Shown here: piece by piece, positions 45,819 through 53,957 of the stretch
Position numbering within the stretch: the first letter of the stretch is position 1
Layout: each line of letters begins with the position of its first letter
DNA from: Bog-756 sp963699055
Lineage (GTDB): Bacteria > Actinomycetota > Acidimicrobiia > Acidimicrobiales > RAAP-2
Direction: 5' to 3'
Length of the DNA stretch: 64,000 nucleotides
Assembly (NCBI GenBank): GCA_963699055.1
Contig: CAVOTA010000002.1
Span: 744,001-808,000, forward strand
Made by a program: the position numbers and the translations under genes
Notes under the pieces: model-generated
The model's database searches: none
What the model was told of the DNA's origin: nothing
Seen by the model: the letters and a program-made list of their open reading frames with translations, nothing else

Positions 45819-47399
45819 TCATCCGGTGTCGGGCAACGGCTCCTCCCCGAAGGGTGGCGACGGCGTGAACTCCCAGACGGGTGCACTGTCGACCGGACCT
45901 CCGTTGTTGCGGAGGGTCCATCCCTCGTAGGTCTTCAGGTAGTGATGGTGGTGGCACAGGAGGGCGAGGTTCGAGAGTTCCGTCGGTCCGCCCTCGGCGA
46001 ACGGCACCACGTGGTCGATCTCCAGCCCGAACGGCACGCCGCAACCGGGGACCACGCAGCAACGGTCGCGGTGCGCAAGGGCCGTGCGGAGGCGGCGGTT
46101 GATCGTCCGTCCGAGGTGGGAGACGGCACGGATGTCACCCGAGCGGTGGAAGACGAGCCGCAGGAACGAGTCGTTCGCCAGGTCCCGGGCCATGGCCACC
46201 GGAATCGGACCATGGTCGTCGATCTCGCACACCTCACCCGGTCCGGTCCGGCCCCGCATCAAGGCGTCGAGATCGACCCGGACCATGACGGAACAGGTGG
46301 GGGGCCGATCGACGATGTCGGAGCGGGAGGGTGCTGACGGGCCACCCCCGACGTCGAGTCCGGGCGCCCCGGTGCGGCCCTCCACGAGGTACCGGGCATC
46401 TGCATCCGCCACCCCGGCACCGTCTCCGTCGGCGTCGGCGTCGGCACCGGCTGTCCGGTCCACGACGTCACCGCCGACAACCGGCCCGGCAGATCGATCG
46501 GTCATCAGCAGGAAGAAGGCGTCGGCCCGCAGCGCTCGGTCCTGTTCGGGAGGAGCCGGGGCGGACGAGGGCCCGCCGCCGGCGCGTGCGGAACGCTCCG
46601 CCTTACGGAGTCGGTCGACGGAGGCCTGCAGCTGCTGGAGGATCCTTGCACCACGGTCGGCGGTGTCCCGTCCCTGGAAGCAGAAGGCGCCCTCGGCATC
46701 CGTCCACGACGAAAAGTGCCGTGCGGCGTGGATCCGCCGGACCGCCGCCACGGGGTCGTGCCGTTCTGCTGCCGCCCGGGCCCGCTGACAGCGCTCCTTC
46801 ACCTTCTGGAGCGGCTGATCGGCCGCCCCCGCCAGGAGGGATCCTTCTGCTCCGGGGTCGAGCACGGCCGCGCCGGACAGCTCGGCCACCTTCGGACCCG
46901 ACAGCGTGCCCCTCCGAAGGGCCTCCTCGGTCCCGGGGAGTTCGGGGAGGCGGTGTCCCACCTGGAGCGTGTTCCTGGCCTGTCCGGTGGGCACGCCTTC
47001 GAGCTCGGCGAGCATCACCGCCGGCGACCGGTGCCCACCGTCCCTCCAGACACCTGACTCGTCGATCCGGGGAGCCAGCAGCGTCTTGCCCGCCATGGAC
47101 AGCCGCTCGACGGCGGCGAACCGCCGGTAGAGCTCGGCGGCGTCCGGTCCCGACAGCCGGGCCGGATCGAGCGTCCCCAGCAGATCGGCGAGGATCCGGG
47201 TCGCCCGGTCGAGCGGCGCGCCCATCCCGGTGCCGGCTCCGGTGCCGTCGTCCCGACCGGCGGGAGCCGGGTCCGACAGGGTGGTTCCCGTGCCCGGCAG
47301 GGCGTCCGAGAGGTCGGCCACCGCGACCGCGTGGACGCGGGGACGTCCGACAGTGTGGTCGATCCTTGCGATGTTCCCGATCCGGGGTGCACGGCTCAT
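45819..47399 (-). CDS. DUF222 / HNH endonuclease domain protein
   Basis: A 526-residue protein of the actinobacterial 13E12-like group. The N-terminal ~330 residues are DUF222 helices (AAVERLSMAGKTLLAPRID; GTLSGPKVAELSG). An acidic ADADADGDG insert follows near 340. The C-terminal HNH module has CCVVPGC, LEIDHVVPFAEGG and LALLCHHHH. These proteins are numerous in actinobacteria; some may be selfish or phage-defence nucleases, but function is unproven. ATG 47399 is followed upstream by a heptamer repeat block. The gene stands alone, without a recombinase nearby. Confidence 0.82.
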   Translation of the reverse strand: MSRAPRIGNIARIDHTVGRPRVHAVAVADLSDALPGTGTTLSDPAPAGRDDGTGAGTGMGAPLDRATRILADLLGTLDPARLSGPDAAELYRRFAAVERLSMAGKTLLAPRIDESGVWRDGGHRSPAVMLAELEGVPTGQARNTLQVGHRLPELPGTEEALRRGTLSGPKVAELSGAAVLDPGAEGSLLAGAADQPLQKVKERCQRARAAAERHDPVAAVRRIHAARHFSSWTDAEGAFCFQGRDTADRGARILQQLQASVDRLRKAERSARAGGGPSSAPAPPEQDRALRADAFFLLMTDRSAGPVVGGDVVDRTAGADADADGDGAGVADADARYLVEGRTGAPGLDVGGGPSAPSRSDIVDRPPTCSVMVRVDLDALMRGRTGPGEVCEIDDHGPIPVAMARDLANDSFLRLVFHRSGDIRAVSHLGRTINRRLRTALAHRDRCCVVPGCGVPFGLEIDHVVPFAEGGPTELSNLALLCHHHHYLKTYEGWTLRNNGGPVDSAPVWEFTPSPPFGEEPLPDTG

Positions 47400-47470
47400 G
47401 TGGCGATCCTGCCGCAGGGGTGTCACGGCGTCGGTTCCACCCTTGACGGGATCGGGTCCACGGAGGAAGG

Positions 47471-47564
47471 GGCCCTGGGGCCTGGGGCCTGGGGCCTGGG
47501 GCCTGGGGCCTGGGGCCTGGGGCCTGGGCCCTGGGGCCTGGGGCCTGGGGCCTGGGGCCTGGGG
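47471..47564. repeat. Heptanucleotide (GGGGCCT) array
   Basis: About thirteen copies of GGGGCCT with two shortened units. Seven is not a multiple of three, so copy changes would shift any frame. It lies between the divergent DUF222-HNH and GGDEF-EAL genes. Confidence 0.95.
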
Positions 47565-47676
47565 CAGCTGACGTGGTCCCACGGGCATCCCCGCTCCGTG
47601 CCCTGCCCCGCAGCGGCCATGTGCCCCGCCCCCGTACCCGGCTCCCGCGTCCCACGCCCGGGCACGGCTGCCGCAG

Positions 47677-47756
47677 CCGGAGATCGGGACGAAAGTCCCG
47701 GCCACCGGGGCATCGCCCACCTCAAGCTGGGGCTCGAAGCCGTCGATGCCCCCGGC
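47677..47756 (+). ncRNA. Candidate structured leader RNA upstream of a c-di-GMP protein
   Basis: Hairpin CGGGAC-GAAA-GTCCCG (47685-47700) has a GNRA tetraloop. It is followed by GGGGCATCG (47707-47715) pairing perfectly with CGATGCCCC (47744-47752). Inside that stem CCCA/TGGG (47716-47731) and GGCT/AGCC (47731-47741) give two short arms, which share one base. The result is a compact multi-branched fold about 250 bases before the GGDEF-EAL start. It does not match the c-di-GMP-I or II consensus I remember. Riboswitch or other cis element is inference. Confidence 0.4.
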
Positions 47757-47861
47757 AGAAACACCTGTTGATCGACGTGGCCCGTCTCCGGACGGGCGTC
47801 GGCGCAGCACCGCTGCGGGGTGACGTCCCGATGGACGTCGGACGCCGATCGAGGAGGAGTC

Positions 47862-48011
47862 GTGCCCGAACCGCCCTGCACATCCGTCGTCCCCGGCCGA
47901 TCCCCCCGGCACCACACCGTCCGACGGTCGCCGGGATCCCGGGTGGCGGCGCGGCCGGGGATCCGACGGCGGGCGGCGGCCACCGGGTCGACGACGGGCC
48001 GAGGACGATGA
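47862..48011 (+). CDS. Possible 49-aa Arg-rich leader ORF coupled to the GGDEF-EAL gene
   Basis: GTG 47862 is preceded by GAGGAGGAG, the best ribosome site in this stretch, and its stop overlaps the next start as ATGA (48008-48011). The 49-residue product is Arg/Pro-rich without recognised domains. The downstream gene has only a weak site of its own, so reinitiation could deliver ribosomes. It may equally be non-coding. Confidence 0.35.
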   Translation: MPEPPCTSVVPGRSPRHHTVRRSPGSRVAARPGIRRRAAATGSTTGRGR

Positions 48012-50368
48012 GGACCCGGCGCCGGAACTGGTTCGTCAACGCATTCCTGGTCGTCCTCGTCGGTGTGCTGTGCACGGTGTTCGGCGCCCGGGCGGTCGCC
48101 CAGGAGGACGCGCAGGAGTACCGGCAGTCCACCGCCGCCTCGACCCAGGGGATCGCGGCCAACCTCACGTTGGCCATCGAGCGCCAGCAGGACCTCGCCG
48201 TGAACGCAGGCGCCTTCGTCATCGCCAACCCGTCGGCCACCCAGCAGCAGTTCGAGCAGTGGACCCGTTCCGCCCAGGTCTTCGCCCGGTATCCCGAGGT
48301 CAAGGGCATCGCCGAGGTCGTGATGGTGACCCAGTCCGACCTCGCCGCCTACGCCGCGTCCGTCGACCGGGCCCCGGACGGCCTGCTCCCACCCGGCGCC
48401 ACCTTCGCCGTCGTCCCACCGGGCACCCGCCCGTACTACTGCTTCCCGGCACGCTCGCAGGACCGCAGCGGCAACCTCGAGACCCCGGCCGACACCGACC
48501 TGTGCGACAGCGCGATCGGCTCGGGCCTCCTCGCCGCCCGGGAGTCCGGGCGGGGCGCCTATCTCCCCTACGGCTCGGGGGCCGACGCGGCCATGGTGGT
48601 GGGGACACCGATCTACCGGCCCGGCGCGGTCACCTCCACCGTCCAGGACCGCGACAGCGCCTTCCTGGGATGGACCGGAACCCAATTCGCCCCCGCCGTC
48701 ATCCTGCGCAGCGCCCTGATCGGGCACGACGGGACGGCGGTGGTCTTCCACTATGCGAATGGGAGCGGATCCGCCTCCTTCGCGGCCGGGGTGATCCCGG
48801 CCGGGGCCCATCGGACCACGGTGGACCTGCACAACGGGTGGAGCGTCGAGGTGTACTCGCCCCCGGTCCCGGTCGGCCTCCTCGACAACGGGAACGCCTT
48901 GTGGCTCCTCGTGGCCGGCACCCTGTTGAGCCTGCTGCTCGGCACCCTCATCTACGTGCTCGGCACCAGCCGGTCCCGAGCGCTGGCCCTCGTCCACGAG
49001 CGGACCGACGAACTGCGCCACCAGGCACTCCACGACGCGCTCACCGGCCTCCCCAACCGTGCGCTCATCCTGGACCGCATCGGCCAGATGCTGGCCCGTG
49101 CCCGCCGGGAGCAGGTACCCGTCTCCGTCCTCTTCCTCGACCTCGACAACTTCAAGGACATCAACGACACCCTGGGCCACCGGGCCGGTGACGAACTGCT
49201 CGTCGCCACCGGGACCCGGCTCACCGACGCCCTCCGCGGGGGTGACACGGTCGGCCGGTTCGGCGGCGACGAATTCGTGGTCCTCACCGGGACCACCGAG
49301 CCACCCGACGGCACGGGGACGGTGGCCGACCGGATCATGGCGGCCATGGCCGAGCCGTTCGAGATCGACGGGAGCGACACCCCGTTGACGGTCTCGGTCA
49401 GCATCGGCGTCGCCGAGGGCATCCGTGCCACACCCGAGGGGCTGCTGCAGGACGCGGACATCGCCCTCTACCGGGCCAAGGCGGACGGCAAGGACTGCGT
49501 CGTCCGGTTCTCGCCGTCGATGCGGACGGCGGTCGACGACCACCGGCACCTCGCTGTGGACCTCCAGGCCGCGCTCGGGTGCGGTCAGTTCTTCCTCGTG
49601 TACCAGCCCATCGTCGACCTCCGGTCCGGCGACATCACCGAGGTCGAGGCCCTGCTGCGATGGGACCACCCGACCCGTGGGGTGCTCGGGCCGGACGAGT
49701 TCATCGACGAGCTCGAGGCCGGTGGTCCCATCGTGGAGGTCGGTGCATGGATCCTCGGCGAAGCCTGCCGCCAGGGCGCACGCTGGAATCGCGCCGGTCA
49801 CGGCCTCGCCGTCTCCGTCAACGTCTCCTCCCGGCAGTTCGAGCAGGACCGGATCCTCGACGACGTGGAGGCGGCGCTCCGACTGAGCGGCTTCGACCCG
49901 GGCCGACTGATCCTCGAGCTCACGGAGACGGTGGTGATGCACGACGTCGACGACACGGTCGCACGGTTGACCCTGCTCAAGACGAAGGGGGTGCGCATCG
50001 CCATCGACGACTTCGGTACCGGGTACTCCTCACTGGCCTATCTCCGCCGCCTCCCGCTCGACGTCCTCAAGATCGACCGCTCGTTCGTCTCCTGCATGGG
50101 CGACTCGGCGGAGACGGAGGGCCTCGTCCACACACTCGTCCAACTGGCCAAGATGCTGGGCCTGGCCACCATCGCCGAAGGCGTGGAGACCGAGGACCAG
50201 TGGCGGCGCCTGCGGGCCGAGGATGTCGACGCGGGTCAGGGGTTCCTGTTCTCGGCTCCCCTCACGTCCGACGCCGTCGACCGGCTCCTGAGCTCGTCGT
50301 CGGGCACCGGGAGGGTGGCCGTGGGATCCGGCACCGGTACCGGTTCCGGTTCCGGTTCCGACGACTGA
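48008..50368 (+). CDS. CHASE-like GGDEF-EAL cyclic-di-GMP enzyme
   Basis: A 786-residue membrane protein. A first helix (about 8-30) and a second (about 295-318) enclose a periplasmic sensor resembling CHASE (SASTQGIAANLTLAIERQQDLA; YPEVKGIAEVVMV). The GGDEF domain (about 335-500) has an intact GRFGGDEF and the product-inhibition RxxD five residues before it. The EAL domain (about 510-760) keeps EALLRW, DDFGTGYSSL and EGVET. Both synthesis and breakdown of c-di-GMP look possible. The tail is a GTGSGS hexamer repeat. Such signalling would fit pilus or polymer control elsewhere in the window. Confidence 0.9.
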   Translation: MRTRRRNWFVNAFLVVLVGVLCTVFGARAVAQEDAQEYRQSTAASTQGIAANLTLAIERQQDLAVNAGAFVIANPSATQQQFEQWTRSAQVFARYPEVKGIAEVVMVTQSDLAAYAASVDRAPDGLLPPGATFAVVPPGTRPYYCFPARSQDRSGNLETPADTDLCDSAIGSGLLAARESGRGAYLPYGSGADAAMVVGTPIYRPGAVTSTVQDRDSAFLGWTGTQFAPAVILRSALIGHDGTAVVFHYANGSGSASFAAGVIPAGAHRTTVDLHNGWSVEVYSPPVPVGLLDNGNALWLLVAGTLLSLLLGTLIYVLGTSRSRALALVHERTDELRHQALHDALTGLPNRALILDRIGQMLARARREQVPVSVLFLDLDNFKDINDTLGHRAGDELLVATGTRLTDALRGGDTVGRFGGDEFVVLTGTTEPPDGTGTVADRIMAAMAEPFEIDGSDTPLTVSVSIGVAEGIRATPEGLLQDADIALYRAKADGKDCVVRFSPSMRTAVDDHRHLAVDLQAALGCGQFFLVYQPIVDLRSGDITEVEALLRWDHPTRGVLGPDEFIDELEAGGPIVEVGAWILGEACRQGARWNRAGHGLAVSVNVSSRQFEQDRILDDVEAALRLSGFDPGRLILELTETVVMHDVDDTVARLTLLKTKGVRIAIDDFGTGYSSLAYLRRLPLDVLKIDRSFVSCMGDSAETEGLVHTLVQLAKMLGLATIAEGVETEDQWRRLRAEDVDAGQGFLFSAPLTSDAVDRLLSSSSGTGRVAVGSGTGTGSGSGSDD

Positions 50369-50384
50369 CCGGGCAGCCCGTGGG

Positions 50385-50417
50385 GACGGGCGACCGGACG
50401 GGCGACCGGACGGGCGG
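50385..50417. repeat. 12-bp tandem repeat
   Basis: GACGGGCGACCG is repeated 2.7 times directly after the GGDEF-EAL stop, before the TAGCTT promoter box at 50425-50430. Confidence 0.85.
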
Positions 50418-50439
50418 CACCCGCTAGCTTGACCGGGGC

Positions 50440-50580
50440 ATGCCCGGACGAGCCACCACACGAGCCACCACACGAGCCACCACACGAGCCACGGCACAAC
50501 GCACGGCACAACGCACGGCACGAGTCACGGCACGACGCACGACTGCGACCACGATCGGAGCCTTGCCGTGCACACGGTGA
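50440..50580 (+). CDS. Possible 46-aa repeat-coded leader peptide
   Basis: ATG 50440 lies ten bases after a TAGCTT -10 box (50425-50430), near-leaderless. Its codons follow a 12-bp unit (CGAGCCACCACA and variants, seven copies, 50449-50532) giving an Arg-Ala-Thr-Thr type repeat. The stop falls 13 bases inside the next gene (GTG 50568). It could couple translation or respond to charged tRNA levels, or be a fortuitous frame. Confidence 0.35.
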   Translation: MPGRATTRATTRATTRATAQRTAQRTARVTARRTTATTIGALPCTR

Positions 50581-51239
50581 TCGGAGAGATCCTCCCGTTG
50601 GCCGTGGTGGTCACCGTGTCCCCCATCAACATCGTGGCGTCGATCCTGCTGCTGTTCACCGAGCGACCGGTCCTGCACGCGTCGTGCTACCTGGCCGGGT
50701 TCGCGGCGGGGGTGGCGGGGGTGCTCGTGGCCCTGACCGCCGTGGCCGACGCCGTCGGGCTGTCGACCGACAACCAGCGGTCGCGCGGTGCATCCGTCGT
50801 GATCCTCGTCCTCGGCGTCGCCCTGCTGGTGGCCGCCGTCGGGAAGTTCCGGGCGCGGCCGGGGCCGGAAGGGGACGACTCCCCGCCGAACTGGATGGCG
50901 GGGATCACCGGGTTCGGGTGGGGGAAGTCCCTGGTCGCCGGGTTGGCCGTCGGCGCCGGCAACCCCAAGAACATCGCCGTGGCCCTGGCCTCGGCGGTGG
51001 TGATCGCCACGGCCGGGCTCACCGCGGCCCGGACGGCCGGCGTGGTGGTCGTCTACACGGTGATGGCCTCGCTCGGCGTGGCGGCACCCATCGTCACCGC
51101 GCTGGTCCTCGGCGACCGGGCCGGCGACGTGCTGACCGGCTGGAAGCGCTGGCTGGACCGGAACAACGCCACGGTCATGGCCGTCATCTACCTCGTCTTC
51201 GGGGTCCTCCTGGTGGGCAAGGGCATCGCCGGCACCTAG
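50568..51239 (+). CDS. GAP-family (LysE-superfamily-like) membrane exporter
   Basis: A 223-residue protein with about six helices. It resembles the GAP (GPL-addressing protein) or Sap family of mycobacteria, needed to place peptidolipids or sulfolipid at the surface; VVTVSPINIVASILLLF at residue 15 and GNPKNIAVALASA near 145 are the paired motifs with conserved Pro/Asn. The ending AVIYLVFGVLLVGKGI is typical. The cargo here is unknown. The GTG start overlaps the repeat-coded leader frame. Confidence 0.75.
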   Translation: MHTVIGEILPLAVVVTVSPINIVASILLLFTERPVLHASCYLAGFAAGVAGVLVALTAVADAVGLSTDNQRSRGASVVILVLGVALLVAAVGKFRARPGPEGDDSPPNWMAGITGFGWGKSLVAGLAVGAGNPKNIAVALASAVVIATAGLTAARTAGVVVVYTVMASLGVAAPIVTALVLGDRAGDVLTGWKRWLDRNNATVMAVIYLVFGVLLVGKGIAGT

Positions 51240-51296
51240 CCGGGGGCAGGACGCCGAACCGGACCGGCACCTCCCGGGACGGGGGCGACCCCCGGG

Positions 51297-51803
51297 CTAC
51301 CGTCCCCGTCCGGCCCGGACCACGCCGGCCACGTCGGCCCACCCGAACCCGACCGTCTCCGCCAGCACCCGTCGCGACGCGGGGTCCACGAGCACCAGGA
51401 ACGGATAGCCGGTGACCCGGTAGTCGTCCCACGCGGCGTCGTCCATGACGACGGTGCCGCCGAATCCCCGGCCCCGCACGGCCACGTCCGCGGCGGACAG
51501 GTGGCCCGGCCCCTTCGTCACCACCACCGGGACCACGTCCGCCAGGAGCGGGTCGTCACCGGCGAGGCCGTCCCAGAAGGAGGCGCACCCGTCGCAGTCG
51601 ACGGTCAGGAACACCAGGAGGAGGGGCCGGTCGAGGTCGTCGAGGAGCACCGACACCGGGGTGCCGTCGGGACGGACCCCACGGACGTCGGACGCCGGCC
51701 ATGTCGGCGCCTGGCCCGGGTCCCCGGTGGGGACGGGACGGAGCCCGGCCACGAATGCCGGGTCGGCGAGCGGGTTCGACGGTGGGTCGTCGGCGGCGGT
51801 CAT
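51297..51803 (-). CDS. Thioredoxin-like protein with CDGC motif
   Basis: A 168-residue cytoplasmic thioredoxin-fold protein. LLLVFLTVDCDGCASFWDGL gives CxxC at about residue 70 in the TlpA/AhpC position, and VTGYPFLVLVDPASRRVLAE supplies the cis-Pro. No signal peptide or membrane helix is present, so it acts inside the cell; an anti-oxidant or disulfide role is likely but unproven. It begins at ATG 51803 and converges on the exporter gene. Confidence 0.75.
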   Translation of the reverse strand: MTAADDPPSNPLADPAFVAGLRPVPTGDPGQAPTWPASDVRGVRPDGTPVSVLLDDLDRPLLLVFLTVDCDGCASFWDGLAGDDPLLADVVPVVVTKGPGHLSAADVAVRGRGFGGTVVMDDAAWDDYRVTGYPFLVLVDPASRRVLAETVGFGWADVAGVVRAGRGR

Positions 51804-51828
51804 GTCAGCGGCGTGGCCGGCGGCGGTC

Positions 51829-51960
51829 GGCGGACGGGTCGGAGGGGACGGCGGACGGGTCGGAGGGGACGGCGGACCGGGCGGAGGGGATGGCGGACGG
51901 GGCGGAGGGGACGGCGGACGGGGCGGAGGGGATGGCGGACGGGGCGGACGGGGCGGACCG
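51829..51960. repeat. 21-bp tandem repeat, about six copies
   Basis: GGCGGACGGGTCGGAGGGGAC and close variants run from 51829, filling the 171-bp gap between the thioredoxin-like gene start and the zinc-ribbon gene end. Open in more than one frame, but no gene is supported there. Confidence 0.92.
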
Positions 51961-51974
51961 GGTGGGCGAGACGG

Positions 51975-52310
51975 TCAGGACGCCTCGGCCGAACCGGACT
52001 CGAGCACCTCGACGGCCTTGCCGTTGCCGCACCAGCGGCAGGTGACCGCCTCGACGGACTCGTCGAGCACCTCCACGTCCTCGACGGTCAGGTCGCCGCC
52101 GACCGAGTAGTGGTGGAACGCCCGTGTCCGCCGGTTGGTCACGACGTCGAACCGGGTCAGGTTGCCGCACGCCGCGCAGCGGTAGCGGACCACGCCGGCG
52201 GCCCCGGGGGCCCCGGTCGACGACGAGGTGGCGTCGGCGGGCGGCCGATCGGCGGCGGCGCCGGCGGTCCGGGTGGTGGCGGTCGTGGCGGCGGGTGAGT
52301 CGGTGGTCAC
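51975..52310 (-). CDS. Small zinc-ribbon protein
   Basis: A 111-residue protein with an Ala/Thr-rich N-terminus and a two-knuckle zinc ribbon: RYRCAACGN near 45 and CRWCGN near 90, with the conserved RRTRAFHHYSVGGDL between. I recall similar actinobacterial proteins without known function; a nucleic-acid or protein-binding role is likely. TACCGT on the minus strand (52318-52323) ends seven bases before GTG 52310, so a leaderless start there is preferred to GTG 52319. It is divergent from the SOS nuclease gene. Confidence 0.65.
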   Translation of the reverse strand: MTTDSPAATTATTRTAGAAADRPPADATSSSTGAPGAAGVVRYRCAACGNLTRFDVVTNRRTRAFHHYSVGGDLTVEDVEVLDESVEAVTCRWCGNGKAVEVLESGSAEAS

Positions 52311-52356
52311 GGCGCCCACGGTAGTCGCGCCGCGCCGACCGGCCGTCTCCCGTCGC

Positions 52357-52377
52357 CGAACACCTGTTCGCTACAGT
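52357..52377 (+). promoter_or_regulatory. LexA (SOS) box and leaderless -10 box
   Basis: CGAACACCTGTTCG (52357-52370) fits the actinobacterial SOS box CGAACNNNNGTTCG exactly. TACAGT (52372-52377) follows one base later and ends six bases before ATG 52384. LexA bound here would cover the -10 region. Confidence 0.75.
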
Positions 52378-52383
52378 GTCCCC

Positions 52384-53925
52384 ATGGCCCTCGCCGTCCA
52401 GTCGTCGTTCGACGACCTCGGGACCCCGCTCGACCGGGTGACGTTCGTGGTACTCGACGTCGAGACCACCGGGGGCTCGCCGGCCACGTGCTCCCTCACC
52501 GAGGTGGCCGCCGCCCGCTACCTCGGGGGCGAGCTCCTCGGCACCTACCAGACGTTCGTGCGACCCGACGAGCGGATCCCGCCCTTCATCACCGCGCTGA
52601 CCGGCATCTCCGACGCCATGGTGGCCGACGCGCCCCGGGTGGGCGAGATGCTCCCGTCGTTCCTCGAGTTCCTCGGCGGTGCGGTCGTCGTGGGGCACAA
52701 CGTCCGCTTCGACCTCTCCTTCCTCAACCACGCCCTCGAGTCCACGGGACGGGACCGGATCGCCAACGCCACCGTCGACACCCTGGCCCTGGCCCGGCGC
52801 CTGGTCCGCGACATGGTGCCGAACTGCAGGCTGGGCACCCTGGCGGCGTCGCTCCACCTCCCCCACCAGCCGTCCCACCGGGCGCTCACCGACGTGCTGG
52901 CCACCGGCGACCTCCTGCACGCCCTGCTGGAACGGGCGGGCTCGTTCGGCATCGTGGGACTGGAGGAGCTCCTCGTCCTCCCCCGCCTGGTCGGCCACCC
53001 CCAGGCGGCCAAGCTGCCGCTGACCAACCGGCTCCCCCACCGCCCCGGCGTCTACTGGTTCGCCGACGCCGCCGGGCACGTCCTCTACGTCGGCAAGGCG
53101 ACCGACCTCCACAGCCGGGTCCGCTCCTACTTCTCGGGGGACACCCGGAACAAGGTCGGCCGGCTCCTCCGCCAGATGGACGCCGTGCACCACAGGGTGT
53201 GCCCCGGCCCGCTGACGGCGGCGGTCCTCGAGGGCCGGCTCATCCGGGCGTGGGCACCGCCGTTCAACACCCAGGGCAAGGTCCGCCGGCGCGACCCGGG
53301 CACCGCCGTGCGCGACCTGTTCCCGTCCGCCGACGCCCGACCGGACGGGGTCCCCGCCGGTCCCGCCGGACCGGTGGCGGAGGCGCCCCGGCCGCGCCGG
53401 CGGGGCCGACGCCCCCAGTGGAGTGCCGACGACCTGGCCGGCGATCCGGTCGAGCTGCTCGCCCCCTACGCCGCCAAGGTCTCGGCCCTGGCCCGGTCGC
53501 AGCGCTACGAGGATGCGGCGCGGGAACGGGACGAGGCCGAACGCCTCCGCCAGCTCCTCGGACGGCACCGCCGCGTCACCTCCCTGCGCCGTGCCGGGCG
53601 GGTGGTGCTCCACGTCGAGGGCGAGGGCCGGGTCGAACTCGACGACGGACTCCTGGTCGAGGCGGCCTCGCTCTTCGACACCGGCGACCCCTGCGGCCCG
53701 GGTACGGCCGACGGCGGCGGCCTCGACCCCGCGTTCACCGTCACGGCGGACGGCCACGACAAGGAGCGGGTGATCGTCGCCCAGTGGCTCCGGTTCAACG
53801 CCGACAAGGTGCGGGTGCTGGAGGCGGGCGACGCCGAAGGTGTCGGCCTGGCCATGCGGGCGGACCGGATCCCCCGGCTCCAGGAGCTGTGCGGGACGCT
53901 CCGCTCGCTGCCGGGCCCGGCGTGA
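52384..53925 (+). CDS. DnaQ-type exonuclease fused to UvrC-like GIY-YIG nuclease (Cho-like)
   Basis: A 513-residue fusion. Residues about 15-185 are a DEDDh 3'-5' exonuclease: VVLDVETTGG, GHNVRFDLSFL and HRALTDVLAT supply the acidic and His residues. Residues about 215-300 are GIY-YIG (RPGVYWFADAAGHVLYVGKA). After an Arg/Pro linker a UVR-like helix (SQRYEDAARERDEAERLRQ) could bind UvrB; the end is UvrC-like but lacks the RNase H endonuclease half. Mycobacterial Rv2191 has the same architecture. The SOS box predicts DNA-damage induction. Likely role is alternative nucleotide-excision incision with clean-up. Confidence 0.9.
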   Translation: MALAVQSSFDDLGTPLDRVTFVVLDVETTGGSPATCSLTEVAAARYLGGELLGTYQTFVRPDERIPPFITALTGISDAMVADAPRVGEMLPSFLEFLGGAVVVGHNVRFDLSFLNHALESTGRDRIANATVDTLALARRLVRDMVPNCRLGTLAASLHLPHQPSHRALTDVLATGDLLHALLERAGSFGIVGLEELLVLPRLVGHPQAAKLPLTNRLPHRPGVYWFADAAGHVLYVGKATDLHSRVRSYFSGDTRNKVGRLLRQMDAVHHRVCPGPLTAAVLEGRLIRAWAPPFNTQGKVRRRDPGTAVRDLFPSADARPDGVPAGPAGPVAEAPRPRRRGRRPQWSADDLAGDPVELLAPYAAKVSALARSQRYEDAARERDEAERLRQLLGRHRRVTSLRRAGRVVLHVEGEGRVELDDGLLVEAASLFDTGDPCGPGTADGGGLDPAFTVTADGHDKERVIVAQWLRFNADKVRVLEAGDAEGVGLAMRADRIPRLQELCGTLRSLPGPA

Positions 53926-53957
53926 CGGCCGGCGACCGCCGGCCGCCCGCCGTCCCG

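Noticed and set aside
45819..47399. Mobile element call for the DUF222-HNH gene
   Set aside because: No transposase, inverted ends or target duplication seen; the family is common in actinobacterial chromosomes.
47707..47752. tRNA gene, suggested by a stem with inner arms
   Set aside because: The outer stem is nine bases, the loop sequences lack tRNA invariants and there is no anticodon arm of the right size.
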